In this document: one piece after another, positions 1 to 9,206 of the stretch
How positions within the stretch are numbered: position 1 is the stretch's first letter
Layout: each line of letters begins with the position of its first letter
Source of the DNA: a virus
Length of the DNA: 64,000 nucleotides
Reading direction: 5' to 3' (one strand)
IMG/VR virus record: IMGVR_UViG_3300021478_000794
Location: 1 to 64,000 of that record
Program-made: the position numbers and the translations under genes
The notes under the pieces: generated by a model
The model's input: only the letters and a program-made list of their open reading frames with translations
Told to the model about the DNA's origin: nothing
The model's database searches: none

Positions 1-24
1 AGCCCCGATACTAAGATCTTAAAA

Positions 25-606
25 ATGAGTACCTCCTCGCGAATCGATTGGATCTCGTACGCTATGGGACTGGCGTGGATGGCGTCCCAACGCTCCGAAG
101 CCCGCTCGGTCGGCCCGGACGGGACGGAAGCGAGCCGGAAAGTAGGGGCCTGTATCCTCGCGAAGGATAATAACCGGGTTCTCTCCCTCGGCTATAACGG
201 CTTTCTCCCCGGCTTTAAGCCGCCGATCGATTTCTATAAGGACCCGGTTAAGCGCAGTACTCATATTATTCACGCCGAGACGAACGCCCTCGTAAACGTC
301 CGCCGGGGCGAGGCCGGGATAATCGCCCTTACCCGGGCTCCCTGCGCGACGTGTGCGCAGCAGATCGTCGCGAGGCAGATCCCCGTCGTCGCCTACGGCG
401 AGGAGTACAGCTCCAACGAAGGCCTCGATATCCTCCGCTTCTTCGGGACGAACGTTATCTATACCCCGCTAATCCGGGTAATGGAGGACTGGATCGTCCC
501 CGCCGTCGAATCGTTTCTCGCCGCTTCGCCGGTACCCGAAACCGAGAACCCCGCCGACGAAGCCGCCGATGCAACTCCCAAATCAAGTCTTTCTACTATC
601 CCTTAA
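25..606 (+). CDS. Deoxycytidylate (dCMP) deaminase-like protein
   Basis: Zinc-dependent cytidine/deoxycytidylate deaminase fold, expected to turn dCMP into dUMP and so feed thymidylate or hydroxymethyl-dUMP synthesis. The two signature motifs are present: HAE at residues 83-85 (zinc His and catalytic Glu) and PCATC at 106-110 (zinc Cys107 and Cys110). A GYNGF segment near residue 57 matches the substrate loop usual in this family. At 193 aa it is slightly long because of a Pro/Ala-rich tail after about residue 170. The next gene overlaps its 3' end. In a phage with other thymine-modification candidates (2200-3216, 41905-45273) a supply of dUMP makes sense; that link is inference. Confidence 0.9.
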   Translation: MSTSSRIDWISYAMGLAWMASQRSEARSVGPDGTEASRKVGACILAKDNNRVLSLGYNGFLPGFKPPIDFYKDPVKRSTHIIHAETNALVNVRRGEAGIIALTRAPCATCAQQIVARQIPVVAYGEEYSSNEGLDILRFFGTNVIYTPLIRVMEDWIVPAVESFLAASPVPETENPADEAADATPKSSLSTIP

Positions 607-808
607 CGGAAACCCGGTTACCGAGCTACGCTTCGACTCGACCGGGATCCCCTCGATCGGGGATAATCTAAACGTCGACGCGATGAAGACCTTCTGCGCG
701 GTAATGACGCTACTGCTCGGGGAGTTACCGCCTCCGGAGACCGATCTCGTTCTAAGGGTCGAGCGGGCCCGGCGCGGGCCGCCCACGCCCCCGAAACTTT
801 ACCCGTAA
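569..808 (+). CDS. Small hypothetical protein
   Basis: A 79-residue reading frame overlapping the deaminase gene by 38 bases and ending six bases before the next ATG. No domain recognised. It fills the only space between two genes on the same strand and its codons avoid TG/CA like the neighbours, which is why I accept it; the start could be the ATG at 699 instead. Confidence 0.5.
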   Translation: MQLPNQVFLLSLNGNPVTELRFDSTGIPSIGDNLNVDAMKTFCAVMTLLLGELPPPETDLVLRVERARRGPPTPPKLYP

Positions 809-814
809 AGGGAA

Positions 815-1264
815 ATGTGGAAATTCGAATACGCGGCGATCTCGGAACTTAAGCTATCCTTAAGCTCGGCCCGGAACCGGGCGGAGGAAGAACTCGCCGC
901 CCGGAAATTTACCTTCTTAAAAGCGACCGGCCCCTTCCTCTACGTCGCCTATCTCCGGGGGAACCCGCCCGGCCCGTTCCCGGTTAGCGCCCCGTTCGCC
1001 TGGCCCCGGGTGGACCGGGACGCGCTGAAGATGGTAATGGACGTCGCTTTTTCGAGCCTTTCGGCTCAGGCCCTCTACGCCGGTTACCGCCTTTCGGCGA
1101 AAGACCCGCTAGGATCGATTTTAAGCCCCGCCGGACGGGTCGACCTCCTACTCGGTCGCCGGATCGCCTCCGCACTCCCAGACGACCACCCCGCACGTCA
1201 CCGTCCACCCTATATCGAAACCGTTAACCCAGTACTTTTCTACAATGACCCCGACGACGAATAG
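815..1264 (+). CDS. Hypothetical protein
   Basis: 149 residues, no recognised domain. The N-terminal third is helical and charged (RNRAEEELAARKF near residues 20-32); the rest is Pro/Ala-rich. Codon use matches the phage core (few GTG, CTG, GCA). The 3' end overlaps the HNH gene by 20 bases, suggesting that the HNH gene was inserted against, not into, this gene. Confidence 0.55.
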   Translation: MWKFEYAAISELKLSLSSARNRAEEELAARKFTFLKATGPFLYVAYLRGNPPGPFPVSAPFAWPRVDRDALKMVMDVAFSSLSAQALYAGYRLSAKDPLGSILSPAGRVDLLLGRRIASALPDDHPARHRPPYIETVNPVLFYNDPDDE

Positions 1265-1745
1265 TAAAACCGGTTATTCGTCGAACTACCGGGGCCGAGT
1301 TTTTGGCGACCTAACCGTCATACAACAAGAAGACGACAAAAAACTAACTTGTCGTTGTATTTGCGGGAAAGAAGTCCAACATCGCCTCCCCCGATTAGCG
1401 TCCGGACACGTTTTATCCTGCGGTTGTCGAAAAAAGCGCGTTAGCGGTCGAACGCACGGAATGTCCCATACATCGGAATACCGTTCTTGGTATGGGATGA
1501 AAACTCGCTGTTTGAATCCGAATAACTTTGATTTTAAGGATTACGGAGGGCGCGGTATTACGATCGACCCGACTTGGATAGCTTCTTTCATCGCTTTCTA
1601 TCGCGATATGGGTCCGAAACCGGATCCGTCTCTTACGATTGATCGGAAGGATCCCGACGGAAATTATTGTAAAGACAATTGCCGTTGGGCGACTCGCGCC
1701 GTTCAAATAAAGAATACTCGAAGGAGTAAAAATGCAGAAGAATAA
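1245..1745 (+). CDS. HNH/AP2-type homing endonuclease
   Basis: 166 residues. An N-terminal zinc-ribbon-like part holds CRCIC (about residues 36-40) and SCGC (about 58-61), followed by the block HGMSHTSEYRSWYGMKTRC and then LTIDRKDPDGNYCKDNCRW near the C-terminus, the usual layout of free-standing phage HNH nucleases with AP2-like DNA-binding elements. Such proteins nick or cut DNA and spread their own gene. Base composition is unlike the neighbours: TG and CA dinucleotides are frequent here (3 TG and 4 CA in 1321-1380) and rare around it, a sign of recent transfer. It overlaps both neighbours by short stretches. Confidence 0.85.
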   Translation: MTPTTNSKTGYSSNYRGRVFGDLTVIQQEDDKKLTCRCICGKEVQHRLPRLASGHVLSCGCRKKRVSGRTHGMSHTSEYRSWYGMKTRCLNPNNFDFKDYGGRGITIDPTWIASFIAFYRDMGPKPDPSLTIDRKDPDGNYCKDNCRWATRAVQIKNTRRSKNAEE

Positions 1746-2001
1746 ACCCCTCCCGCCGGGACCGAAAACGGTCGCCGAAGAAATTCTCGAAGCCGTGCAA
1801 ATGGCGAAGACGGAAGAGCGAAGCGTCGAAGTTACCGGGCTCGATATGGTTAAGGTTAAAAAATTCCTTAAAAATATGGCTTACACGTTCTCGGAATCGA
1901 AGGACGGGAAATCGGTCGTCCTAAATTTCCCCCAACGCGGCGAAGACGGAAAGCCGGTTCCTTTAGGGACGAAACCCAAATACCAGATCAGTATTCATTA
2001 A
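1732..2001 (+). CDS. Small hypothetical protein
   Basis: 89 residues with a good ribosome site (AAGGAG, six bases before the ATG) inside the end of the HNH gene. Two parts: a helix around residues 14-28 (AEEILEAVQMAKTEE) and a short alpha/beta region with VKKFLKNMAYTF. No family recognised. Confidence 0.6.
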   Translation: MQKNKPLPPGPKTVAEEILEAVQMAKTEERSVEVTGLDMVKVKKFLKNMAYTFSESKDGKSVVLNFPQRGEDGKPVPLGTKPKYQISIH

Positions 2002-2009
2002 GAAAGCGA

Positions 2010-2219
2010 ATGCTAACTCTTCTCGTCGGCGGCTACGCGTTTAACGACCGGATCGATTCCCGTCTAGGAGCCGACGATTTCGCGTTTATCGGCGGCTTCG
2101 GCGTCGTCCTCCTAATCCTCATCGGACTTTATTTAGCCAATGTCTTTTGTACTTTCTCAAACTACCGAATTCTTAAACGAATCGAAAAACGACTTAACGA
2201 TGAATCCGCTCCCCGATGA
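2010..2219 (+). CDS. Small single-span membrane protein
   Basis: 69 residues. One clear hydrophobic segment at about residues 27-49 (GGFGVVLLILIGLYLANVF) followed by a basic tail (RILKRIEKR), so the C-terminus should stay in the cytoplasm. No family recognised. Its last 20 bases overlap the start chosen for the next gene. Confidence 0.5.
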   Translation: MLTLLVGGYAFNDRIDSRLGADDFAFIGGFGVVLLILIGLYLANVFCTFSNYRILKRIEKRLNDESAPR

Positions 2220-3216
2220 ACTCCGCGACCTAGAGCCGACCCCGGTTTTCAGGACCTACTGGCGGTTCGTAAAGGAACGCTACGACCTTTACCTCCGGCG
2301 GCTCGCCGGGGAGGAGCCCTGGACCGGGTTCGCCCCTTTCCTCCAGTATAAGTTTACGAACGTCTTCCGGGCGACCGATAGGGTTAGTCAGGCTTGTATA
2401 GAAGTCGCGAACGCCTCCGCCTCGAACGATCTCCGGAACGCCTTTTTCCGGATCCTCCTCTTTAAGTTTTTTAATAAGATCGAGACCTGGGACCTCCTAA
2501 CCGAGGCCCTCGGGGAAGAACCGAGTTTAAAGAACTACGATTTTTCGCGTTACGATTCGATCCTAACGAAGGCGAAAAAGGAAGGGGCGAAACTCTATTC
2601 GAACGCCTATATGATGCCCTGTCCGGCGACCTACGCGAAGCCCGGGATCCTTTTAAAGCATTCGATGCACCTGGACATGATCGAGGCGATGATAAAAAAC
2701 GACGTCCCGGGAGAGATGCTGGCCGCCGGATCGCTCGCCGGAGCTTACGCGATCCTCCGGAAGATCCGGATGCTGGGAGATTTCATGGCCTACCAGTTTA
2801 CGATCGATTTTAACTATAGTCCCCATCTCCACTACCCCGAGTCGAGCTTCGTCGTCGCCGGGCCGGGCGCTCGGGAAGGGATCGAAAAATCGTTCGCCGC
2901 CCCGGGTAAACGGAAGCCGGAAGAGATAATCGATCTCGTCTTCCGGAACGCGACCGCCGCCTCCCTTTTCTACGTCGGCGAACCGCCGCCCCGCCTTTTC
3001 GGAACCCGGCCCCTCCAGCCGATCGACATTCAGAACTGCTTCTGCGAAACCGGAAAGCTCGCCCGGGTCCTCCATCCCGAATTTAATACGGGCCGGACCC
3101 GGATTAAGACGAAGTATACCGGTTACTTACCCGGTCTCGCGAAACCGCTTCCCCGCCCGGTCTTCCCGCCGGACTGGAAAATAGAGGTCGGAACGATCGG
3201 GAATAATGGGAGCTAA
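2200..3216 (+). CDS. Thymine-hypermodification protein (HMUDK_hel / aGPT-Pplase-like)
   Basis: 338 residues from the ATG at 2200; an upstream in-frame ATG at 2140 would lie deep in the previous gene. Residues 20-66 hold the block RFVKERYDLYLRRLAG ... PWT ... QYKFTNVFRATDRVSQ, which I recognise as the signature of the helical domain shared by 5-hydroxymethyl-dU DNA kinases and the alpha-glutamyl/putrescinyl-thymine pyrophosphorylase proteins of phages with modified thymine. The rest is mainly helical, with a Pro-rich C-terminus. No P-loop kinase domain is attached. Expected role: a step in post-replicative modification of hmU in phage DNA. The family call rests on motif memory, and the exact reaction is inference. 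Confidence 0.65.
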   Translation: MNPLPDELRDLEPTPVFRTYWRFVKERYDLYLRRLAGEEPWTGFAPFLQYKFTNVFRATDRVSQACIEVANASASNDLRNAFFRILLFKFFNKIETWDLLTEALGEEPSLKNYDFSRYDSILTKAKKEGAKLYSNAYMMPCPATYAKPGILLKHSMHLDMIEAMIKNDVPGEMLAAGSLAGAYAILRKIRMLGDFMAYQFTIDFNYSPHLHYPESSFVVAGPGAREGIEKSFAAPGKRKPEEIIDLVFRNATAASLFYVGEPPPRLFGTRPLQPIDIQNCFCETGKLARVLHPEFNTGRTRIKTKYTGYLPGLAKPLPRPVFPPDWKIEVGTIGNNGS

Positions 3217-3364
3217 GTCGCTAATCCTCGGAATCTGGGCGGGGTTAGGGATTCTCGGAGGGCTCCTCGCCTACGGGGAACTCCCCGAAACCCTTCCTTA
3301 CCTCCTTATCGTCGCGGTATGGCTCGTTATCGCCGTTTCGGTACACGCCAGAATCAAAGATTAG
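3206..3364 (+). CDS. Small two-span membrane protein
   Basis: 52 residues starting MGAKSLILGIWAG and ending HARIKD; it overlaps the preceding stop by 11 bases. Two hydrophobic segments, about residues 5-23 and 31-48, are separated by a short turn with GELPET. Size and topology fit a class II holin or a small inner-membrane protein, and it sits directly before the tape measure that carries cell-wall hydrolase domains. The holin reading is only context. Confidence 0.5.
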   Translation: MGAKSLILGIWAGLGILGGLLAYGELPETLPYLLIVAVWLVIAVSVHARIKD

Positions 3365-3395
3365 AGGTCCCCGGGCCGCCGCGTAATTCTACGTC

Positions 3396-6300
3396 GTGGC
3401 GGCTACTAATACCAACGTCCCCGGTAATCCCCAAGGCTACAACGCGGCCCAGCACGTAATCAACCAACGCGCCGTCCAGCGCGAAGATAATGAGAAGACG
3501 GTAAAAGCGTTAGTGGATATGGGGAAAGCCATGGAAGGGGCCCATACCGGCCTAACCCGCCTTACGAAGGCGGTCCAAGAGACCGATAAGATTTTCGAGC
3601 GAGCGGCCCGCCGAGGCGATCTCTTCGCGGGCCGGGCGATGATCGACTTCTACCGGACGAGCGATAGTCTTAATAAGGCCTTTACGAAGACCTATTCGAC
3701 GCTCGGTTCGGGCTTCTCCTCCCTCCAGGCGCACGGCCTAAAAGCGACCTCGACCCTCGCTTCTCATTCTAAGGAACTCCTCCACTTCTTCGAACTCTCC
3801 GGGAAACAAAAAACCGAGACGGTCCGGCTCGCCGAAGAGGAAGCCCGGATTAACGAGGAAGTAACGCGGCAGATGCGCTTCCAAGGGGGCCTAATCGACG
3901 AGGAGCTTAAAGAAAAGCGCGACCGTCTCTCCCTCCAGAAGACCTACCTCGCCTCGGAAAAAGAGCTTCTAAAGGTCGAGAAGATGGGGGCGATAACCGT
4001 CGCGGCTTTCGCGGCGACCGTCGGCCAGGCCCTCGCCCTTAGTTACGAGTACCAGAAGACCTTTAAATCGATCGCCCTCGATTTTAAAAGCTCGCTCGGC
4101 TTTATCGATAACCTCGTCTCCGTCGCCGCCTCGGCCCGGGGACTCGCCTCGATCGCCGACGCAGCGAAGGCCATGACGGCGTTAAGGAAAGCCGGGACGA
4201 GCTACTACGCAGATAAAGACCTCCAGAAGTCCATTATCCAGCTCTCCTCCGCGACCGATCTTTCCGCCGAATCGGCGACCGCCTTAGCGCAGCAGTTTAA
4301 GATTCTCGGCGGGACGACCGAAGAATTTAAAACCCTCGGGAACGTCTTTACCTTCTTCTCGCAGCAGACGGAGCTTACCGCCGACGAGGTCGCGAACCTC
4401 GTTACCGCCGCGAAACCCCTTATAACCGATTTCCCGAAAGACCTCCAGAGCAAGACGATTACCTCCGTCCTCGCGGTCGGGGACGCCTTTAAGAAGGCGG
4501 GCCTTAACGCCGACGAGCTACTTAAGACGCTCGACGAAATGAAGGATTTTACGAGCGGGGAAGGGATGAAAAGCGCGGCTATGATCGCCCGGTTTAGCGG
4601 GGTCTCGTTCGCGGAGATGACCCGGGGGACCGACGTCGGGCTCCAGGCCGGAGCGGCCCTTACCGCCCGGTACAACTTCATGAAACAGATGATGTCGCGG
4701 GGGATGGGGGCGGCAACGGCGGCTTCGATGGGGTCGAAGATGGGGCTCGGGTCGGCGGCAGAACTTAAGATCGAGGGCCGGTGGACTCCGGCGGATCTCG
4801 CGGCCCGTAAGGAGCAGATCCGTACCGACGAGGAGGAAGCGACCGCGAAGGAGCATCTCCAGGACGCGATTAACCGGCTCCTCTCGAACCCGATCGCCCG
4901 GCTCGTCGCCATGTTCCACGGCCTCGAACGCTTCTTCCTCTCCGTCGGGACGAAAGCGCTCGAAGACGTTACCGGTTTTTTCGATAATTTCGGAAAATTC
5001 CTTAATAACCGGGGCCTCCTCTCGCCGATAACCGACTTCTTTAAAATGATCGGCGATATCGCCGCGAATCCGGTCGTCGGGTCGACCTTAACGACGATCG
5101 CGACGACCCTCCTTTTCGCTCTCCCGATCAATGCAGCGAAGACCTTCGCGGTCTTCGTACGAGGATTTAGCGACGTTATTTTTAAGTTCGCGAAGTTAGG
5201 GACCGCGACCTCCCGGGTTATCCAAGGGCTCGACGAGCAGATCGCCGCTAATAAACGTCTCGCGCTTTCCTCGGAAGAAGCCGCCGCCGCGACTAAGCGG
5301 CAGACCACCGCCAACGAACTCTCCGAACTCGCCGGAGGCGTCGGCGGAGGCCCGGTCGGGGGAGGGGTAAAAGGAGCGGCCTCGGCGGTAAAAGCGGAAG
5401 AGGAAGCGGTCGCGGCGGGGAAAGCGACCGGCTTCTTCTCGAAGCTCGCCGGAACCGTAAAAGGATCGAAGGTCGGACGGGTCGCGACCGGACTCGGAAA
5501 TACCCTAAAGAGTAAGATAACCGGACTCGCCGGAGGAGCGACGGGATTACTAAAATTTGGAGGAGAATGGGGGTTAAAATTCGTCCCGATTCTCGGCGGG
5601 ATTATCGGGACGGTCGCCGGTCTTACGACGGCGGGATCCCGGATCGGCGAGGAAGGCTTTAATATTAAAACCGCTATCCAAGGGGTCTTCGATGTCGTCG
5701 GAGGGTTACTAATGGGGTTCGGATGGGTCGGGGCGGCGATTTCCGCCGTCCTAATGGGGCTAAACTCCTTAATCGACTGGTTATTCGGGAGTAAGAAGAA
5801 GGAGGAAAATAAAGGGACGACGGTTAAACCGACGACCGAATCCCAGGAGGCCGCCGCTTCCGGAACCCTCGGAAAATACCAGTTCGATACCCGAGGCGGG
5901 AAACAAACGATTAGTACCCCCGGCGGGACGAGGCCGCTCGGCGGAAACGCCGGACTCCACGGCGGCCTTTCGACGACCGCCGCCGCCGCGAACGGCGGAA
6001 GAGGCGGCGGAAGCGAAAGCGCTAGTAAAAGCTCCATCTACCAGAAGCTCCTAACCGCTTACTCTAGCTCGGGCCTCGTAAACGTCATCCCGAACGACGG
6101 CGCTAAATTCGGAATTACGACCGGCTCCGCCGAGGAGTGGGCCCGGTTCGGGACCGCCGTCGCGGAGGCGGAATCGGGCTTCGATCCGCGCTCGCAAAAT
6201 CTAAGCGATCCCGGAGGTTCGTTCGGCGTTTTCCAGTACGCCCACGGCCAGGTCCCCGGCGGAAACGCTTTCGATATCGACTCCTCGGTCGCGGCCTTCG

Positions 6301-7247
6301 TCCGCGATTCCGTTGCCTCCCAGAGCGACCTCGAAAGCGGGCTTTTAGGTCAACGGTTTTCGACGATCGGAAGACACCCCGAACGGACGATTTCGAAGAT
6401 CGGCGGAGTAAGCGGGACGAGAAACGTTGCCTCGTCGCGAGAAAGCGGAGGACCCCCGCCGCCGACGTCTTCTTCGGGAGGCGTCGCGACGAGCCGGGCT
6501 ATCGCGGACGTCTCCTCCGATACCTCCACCTATCAAAACCCAAATAAAACCGCTTTCCCGGCTCGCCTCCAAGCGGTCGGAGGCGTCGATCCCGCCGCTT
6601 TTATCGCCCACCATACCGGCGGTCGGGGAACGGTGCAAAGCTTGCAAGATACCTTGCATCAACGGGGTCTCGGGGTCGAATTTGCAATGGACCGGGAAGG
6701 CAACATCTCCCAAATAGGTCAAGCGGGGGCCGCCAATATCCTTTCCGGGTCCAAATTCTTTAAAAGTAGCGATCCAAGATCCGGGCTTAGTAATAAAAAC
6801 ATTATCGGGATGGAGATCATCGCGAAGGACGACGCCGATATAACCGACGCCCAGCGAAAATCGTTCGCCGAATTTATCGCCGCCCGTTACCCGAATACCC
6901 CCGTCCTAGGGCACGGCGAAGTTAACCCCGGGCATAAAGAAGCCGACGAAGGGCAGTCGACCTCGCGGGCGGCGCTCGCCCTCCGCTCTAAACTTAGTAC
7001 CCACGTCTCCACCGTCCAGACTCCTCCCCCCTCGACGAGTATTAGTACCCGCCTCTTCGAACGCCATCTCCGCGACCTTCAAAAGGGTGACTTTCATAAA
7101 CTCCCCGATACCCAGAAAGAGATGTTAACCGAAATGAAAAGTTCGGGCCGAAGTTCCCGCGAATACTTCTCGCACCAGATGCGGAAGGATTTCCTCGGCC
7201 CTTCCCTTCTCCCCGACTCGGCGGAAGAACTTTACCGGGTAGTCTAA
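3396..7247 (+). CDS. Tail tape measure protein with transglycosylase-like and amidase domains
   Basis: 1283 residues, GTG start. Residues 1-500 are long helices typical of a tape measure; 560-790 hold hydrophobic and Gly-rich segments (such as VPILGGIIGTVAGLT) thought to enter the membrane during DNA injection. Around 895-990 lies a lysozyme-like fold with AEAESGFDPRSQ, whose Glu near 925 fits the catalytic acid, and GGSFGVFQ. About 1060-1190 is an Amidase_2 (N-acetylmuramoyl-L-alanine amidase) domain with zinc-ligand candidates HH (about 1070) and GHGEVNPGHK (about 1172-1180). It should set tail length and cut peptidoglycan at entry. The DNA of the amidase part is rich in CA/TG, unlike the rest of the gene. 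Confidence 0.85.
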   Translation: MAATNTNVPGNPQGYNAAQHVINQRAVQREDNEKTVKALVDMGKAMEGAHTGLTRLTKAVQETDKIFERAARRGDLFAGRAMIDFYRTSDSLNKAFTKTYSTLGSGFSSLQAHGLKATSTLASHSKELLHFFELSGKQKTETVRLAEEEARINEEVTRQMRFQGGLIDEELKEKRDRLSLQKTYLASEKELLKVEKMGAITVAAFAATVGQALALSYEYQKTFKSIALDFKSSLGFIDNLVSVAASARGLASIADAAKAMTALRKAGTSYYADKDLQKSIIQLSSATDLSAESATALAQQFKILGGTTEEFKTLGNVFTFFSQQTELTADEVANLVTAAKPLITDFPKDLQSKTITSVLAVGDAFKKAGLNADELLKTLDEMKDFTSGEGMKSAAMIARFSGVSFAEMTRGTDVGLQAGAALTARYNFMKQMMSRGMGAATAASMGSKMGLGSAAELKIEGRWTPADLAARKEQIRTDEEEATAKEHLQDAINRLLSNPIARLVAMFHGLERFFLSVGTKALEDVTGFFDNFGKFLNNRGLLSPITDFFKMIGDIAANPVVGSTLTTIATTLLFALPINAAKTFAVFVRGFSDVIFKFAKLGTATSRVIQGLDEQIAANKRLALSSEEAAAATKRQTTANELSELAGGVGGGPVGGGVKGAASAVKAEEEAVAAGKATGFFSKLAGTVKGSKVGRVATGLGNTLKSKITGLAGGATGLLKFGGEWGLKFVPILGGIIGTVAGLTTAGSRIGEEGFNIKTAIQGVFDVVGGLLMGFGWVGAAISAVLMGLNSLIDWLFGSKKKEENKGTTVKPTTESQEAAASGTLGKYQFDTRGGKQTISTPGGTRPLGGNAGLHGGLSTTAAAANGGRGGGSESASKSSIYQKLLTAYSSSGLVNVIPNDGAKFGITTGSAEEWARFGTAVAEAESGFDPRSQNLSDPGGSFGVFQYAHGQVPGGNAFDIDSSVAAFVRDSVASQSDLESGLLGQRFSTIGRHPERTISKIGGVSGTRNVASSRESGGPPPPTSSSGGVATSRAIADVSSDTSTYQNPNKTAFPARLQAVGGVDPAAFIAHHTGGRGTVQSLQDTLHQRGLGVEFAMDREGNISQIGQAGAANILSGSKFFKSSDPRSGLSNKNIIGMEIIAKDDADITDAQRKSFAEFIAARYPNTPVLGHGEVNPGHKEADEGQSTSRAALALRSKLSTHVSTVQTPPPSTSISTRLFERHLRDLQKGDFHKLPDTQKEMLTEMKSSGRSSREYFSHQMRKDFLGPSLLPDSAEELYRVV

Positions 7248-7250
7248 AAA

Positions 7251-8426
7251 ATGGCCGATACTATCGAATTACCTCCTATTACCGTCGTCGGAGAAGCGCC
7301 GATAACCCAAATGGTCGCCGCCGAAACTTACCCGACGATCCGGATCTCAACCGTCTCGGCGAACGCCTTCGCCGACGATACGGTCGCCGTAACCGTCGAG
7401 TTCGAATACCTCCCGGAAAGCCTCTCTTTCGGGGTAACCGCGAACTACGAGAAGCATCCCCTCCCCCTAACCTCGGCCCAGTGGGTAATGTATAGCTATA
7501 CGACGATCGACGATATTAGTCTTTCGGTTAAGGTCGTCGCCGGGTGTAATAACGCGATCGTTAACTATTCGAGTACCGAGGATATGTCGTGGGGGTTATT
7601 CGCCTCGCTTAAAGCGACGAAAACGGTTCGGAATAACCTAATAACCCTCGCGAAACTTCTCTACGCCCTAACCCTCCCTCCGACGAACGATCCGGGGGCG
7701 GGCTCGGTTCCGCCGAACTGTAACCTAACGATCGGGCCCTACTGCCGGGTTATGGGCTACTTCGGATCGGTTAATATTAAGTTCTCCGGGCCCTACGATT
7801 GGGATGGGTCGCCGACCGAGATGGACGTCGACCTAAACTTTACCCCGACCGAGTTTACCGCGCTTAACGATCCGAAACAGGCCACCGGAGCCGACGGCGC
7901 GGCGATTAACCCCTCGGTCCTCCAGACCATGTCCGGGATCTCCGAAATAAAACCGATTAATAATCCGTATGCGATCTGGGTCGGACAGAATACCAACCCC
8001 GCCGCTCCCGCCGCGCCGCCCCCCTCCTCGACCCCCTCGTCTCCCTCGACTTCCTCGATCCTTTCCGCCGAAGGCGTCCAGAATATCGCCCAACGCGACG
8101 CCGGTCTCGCTCCCGGTCCCGCTACGAGCCAAGAGGTTACCCAGAAGACCGGAACCTATACGAGCGCCAATATCGCCGAGGCCTACGGGCTTCCGCTCGA
8201 TCTTAATAACCCCGACGAGGTCAATAATCAGATCCGCCGCTACCAGAACGTCGACCCGACGACCGGAACGCCCTCCGGTCCCTACTTCTACGATATCGGG
8301 TCGACGAAAGGAGTCCCCGAATCGGTCGTTAACGATAACGTCGCCCGTTACGACGCGACGACCGGGCTTACCACTTCGACCAATACCACTTTCACGGCCA
8401 CGAAAACTTCCTCCGGCTATCAATGA
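7251..8426 (+). CDS. Putative tail/baseplate protein next to tape measure
   Basis: 391 residues, three bases after the tape measure stop. The central part (about 150-210) has PNCNLTIGPYC ... GYFGSVNIKFSG ... GSPTEMDVDLNF, a pattern resembling the tube-like domain of LysM-type tail proteins and of T4 gp48/gp54 tube-initiation proteins. The C-terminal 140 residues are Pro/Ser/Thr-rich and probably disordered. Position between tape measure and a gp53-like gene supports a baseplate hub or tube-initiator role. Family assignment is tentative. Confidence 0.5.
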   Translation: MADTIELPPITVVGEAPITQMVAAETYPTIRISTVSANAFADDTVAVTVEFEYLPESLSFGVTANYEKHPLPLTSAQWVMYSYTTIDDISLSVKVVAGCNNAIVNYSSTEDMSWGLFASLKATKTVRNNLITLAKLLYALTLPPTNDPGAGSVPPNCNLTIGPYCRVMGYFGSVNIKFSGPYDWDGSPTEMDVDLNFTPTEFTALNDPKQATGADGAAINPSVLQTMSGISEIKPINNPYAIWVGQNTNPAAPAAPPPSSTPSSPSTSSILSAEGVQNIAQRDAGLAPGPATSQEVTQKTGTYTSANIAEAYGLPLDLNNPDEVNNQIRRYQNVDPTTGTPSGPYFYDIGSTKGVPESVVNDNVARYDATTGLTTSTNTTFTATKTSSGYQ

Positions 8427-9160
8427 TTAGCAATACTAGTACGATCGCTCCGGTCTCCCTTTTCGTCCCTTCCCTCTCCCGCTACGTCGGGACCCGTATC
8501 TACCAGGACGCCTCTTCGGGGGAGCCGTTCTATGGCCCTTGGCGGGCGGTCGATTTCCCGCCCGCCCTCGATGATACCTGGGTCCAAATCCGGGACCTCG
8601 ACGGGCTCCGGCTCGATTTCCTCTCGGTCCGGGAATACGGGACGCCGGACCTATGGTGGGTAATAGCGCGGGCGAACGATATCCAGAACCCCTTCACCCA
8701 GCTCTACGGCTACGCTTCTTACGCGAAGTCGCCGACGATCTTCGCGGCGGACGGACGCCCGACCTTTTACGCGACGTCCTACGCGACCGGCGAGAATTAT
8801 AACGTCGATAACTCGAAGGGCTTAACCTTCGTAACGACCGAGACGACCCTAACGGTTTACGTCCGGAACCTTCTCGCCGAAACCTTTACCGATCTTTCCC
8901 CTTATCCCTTAGACGAAGCGGGCGAGGTCGACCTAAAGTTCTGGGGGGCGCTACCGTCGTCCTGGATCGTAGTCCACTGGATCGCGACCGACGTCCTCCG
9001 GCCTTCCCTTACCGGGATCGAAGGGCCCCGGCCCGCCCCGACGAAGTCCTACCTAACCGGCGGAGTCGATCCCCGGTACCTTTCGCTCCGGATCCCTTCC
9101 CGGGAGACGATTAGCGCGGTTCTCGACGCCTTAAAGATCCCGCCGACGGCGGGAACGTAG
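8423..9160 (+). CDS. Baseplate wedge protein, gp53-like
   Basis: 245 residues, coupled to the preceding gene by an ATGA overlap. Residues 69-91 read VREYGTPDLWWVIARAND followed by IQNPF, the hallmark of the T4 gp53 baseplate wedge family and related tail proteins (a D-x-WW-x-I core and an N-x-I-x-x-PF core). The remainder is beta-rich. In T4, gp53 ties wedges together around the hub. Length is close to T4 gp53 (about 200 aa). Confidence 0.7.
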   Translation: MISNTSTIAPVSLFVPSLSRYVGTRIYQDASSGEPFYGPWRAVDFPPALDDTWVQIRDLDGLRLDFLSVREYGTPDLWWVIARANDIQNPFTQLYGYASYAKSPTIFAADGRPTFYATSYATGENYNVDNSKGLTFVTTETTLTVYVRNLLAETFTDLSPYPLDEAGEVDLKFWGALPSSWIVVHWIATDVLRPSLTGIEGPRPAPTKSYLTGGVDPRYLSLRIPSRETISAVLDALKIPPTAGT

Positions 9161-9192
9161 AGCGGGGACGTGATTCGGTTTTTTAGGGGGCC

Positions 9193-9200
9193 GGTACTTT
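9193..9200 (+). promoter_or_regulatory. GGTACTTT start-proximal motif (family B)
   Basis: CCGGTACTTTTCCCGC directly precedes the sheath ATG, leaving six bases between the listed octamer and the start codon. It is one of about ten GGTA[CT]TT sites found just upstream of genes on the coding strand in this window; promoter role is inferred. Confidence 0.45.
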
Positions 9201-9206
9201 TCCCGC

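Noticed and set aside
4205-6037. A 610-codon minus-strand open frame
   Set aside because: It lies wholly inside the tape measure gene; its Ser/Pro/Ala make-up is the mirror of the real frame caused by CpG-rich codons without TA-type stops.
7833-8423. Minus-strand Gly/Arg-rich frame, and a plus-strand Pro/Arg frame at 7969-8430
   Set aside because: Both are shadows of the Pro/Ser/Thr-rich end of the tail gene at 7251-8426.
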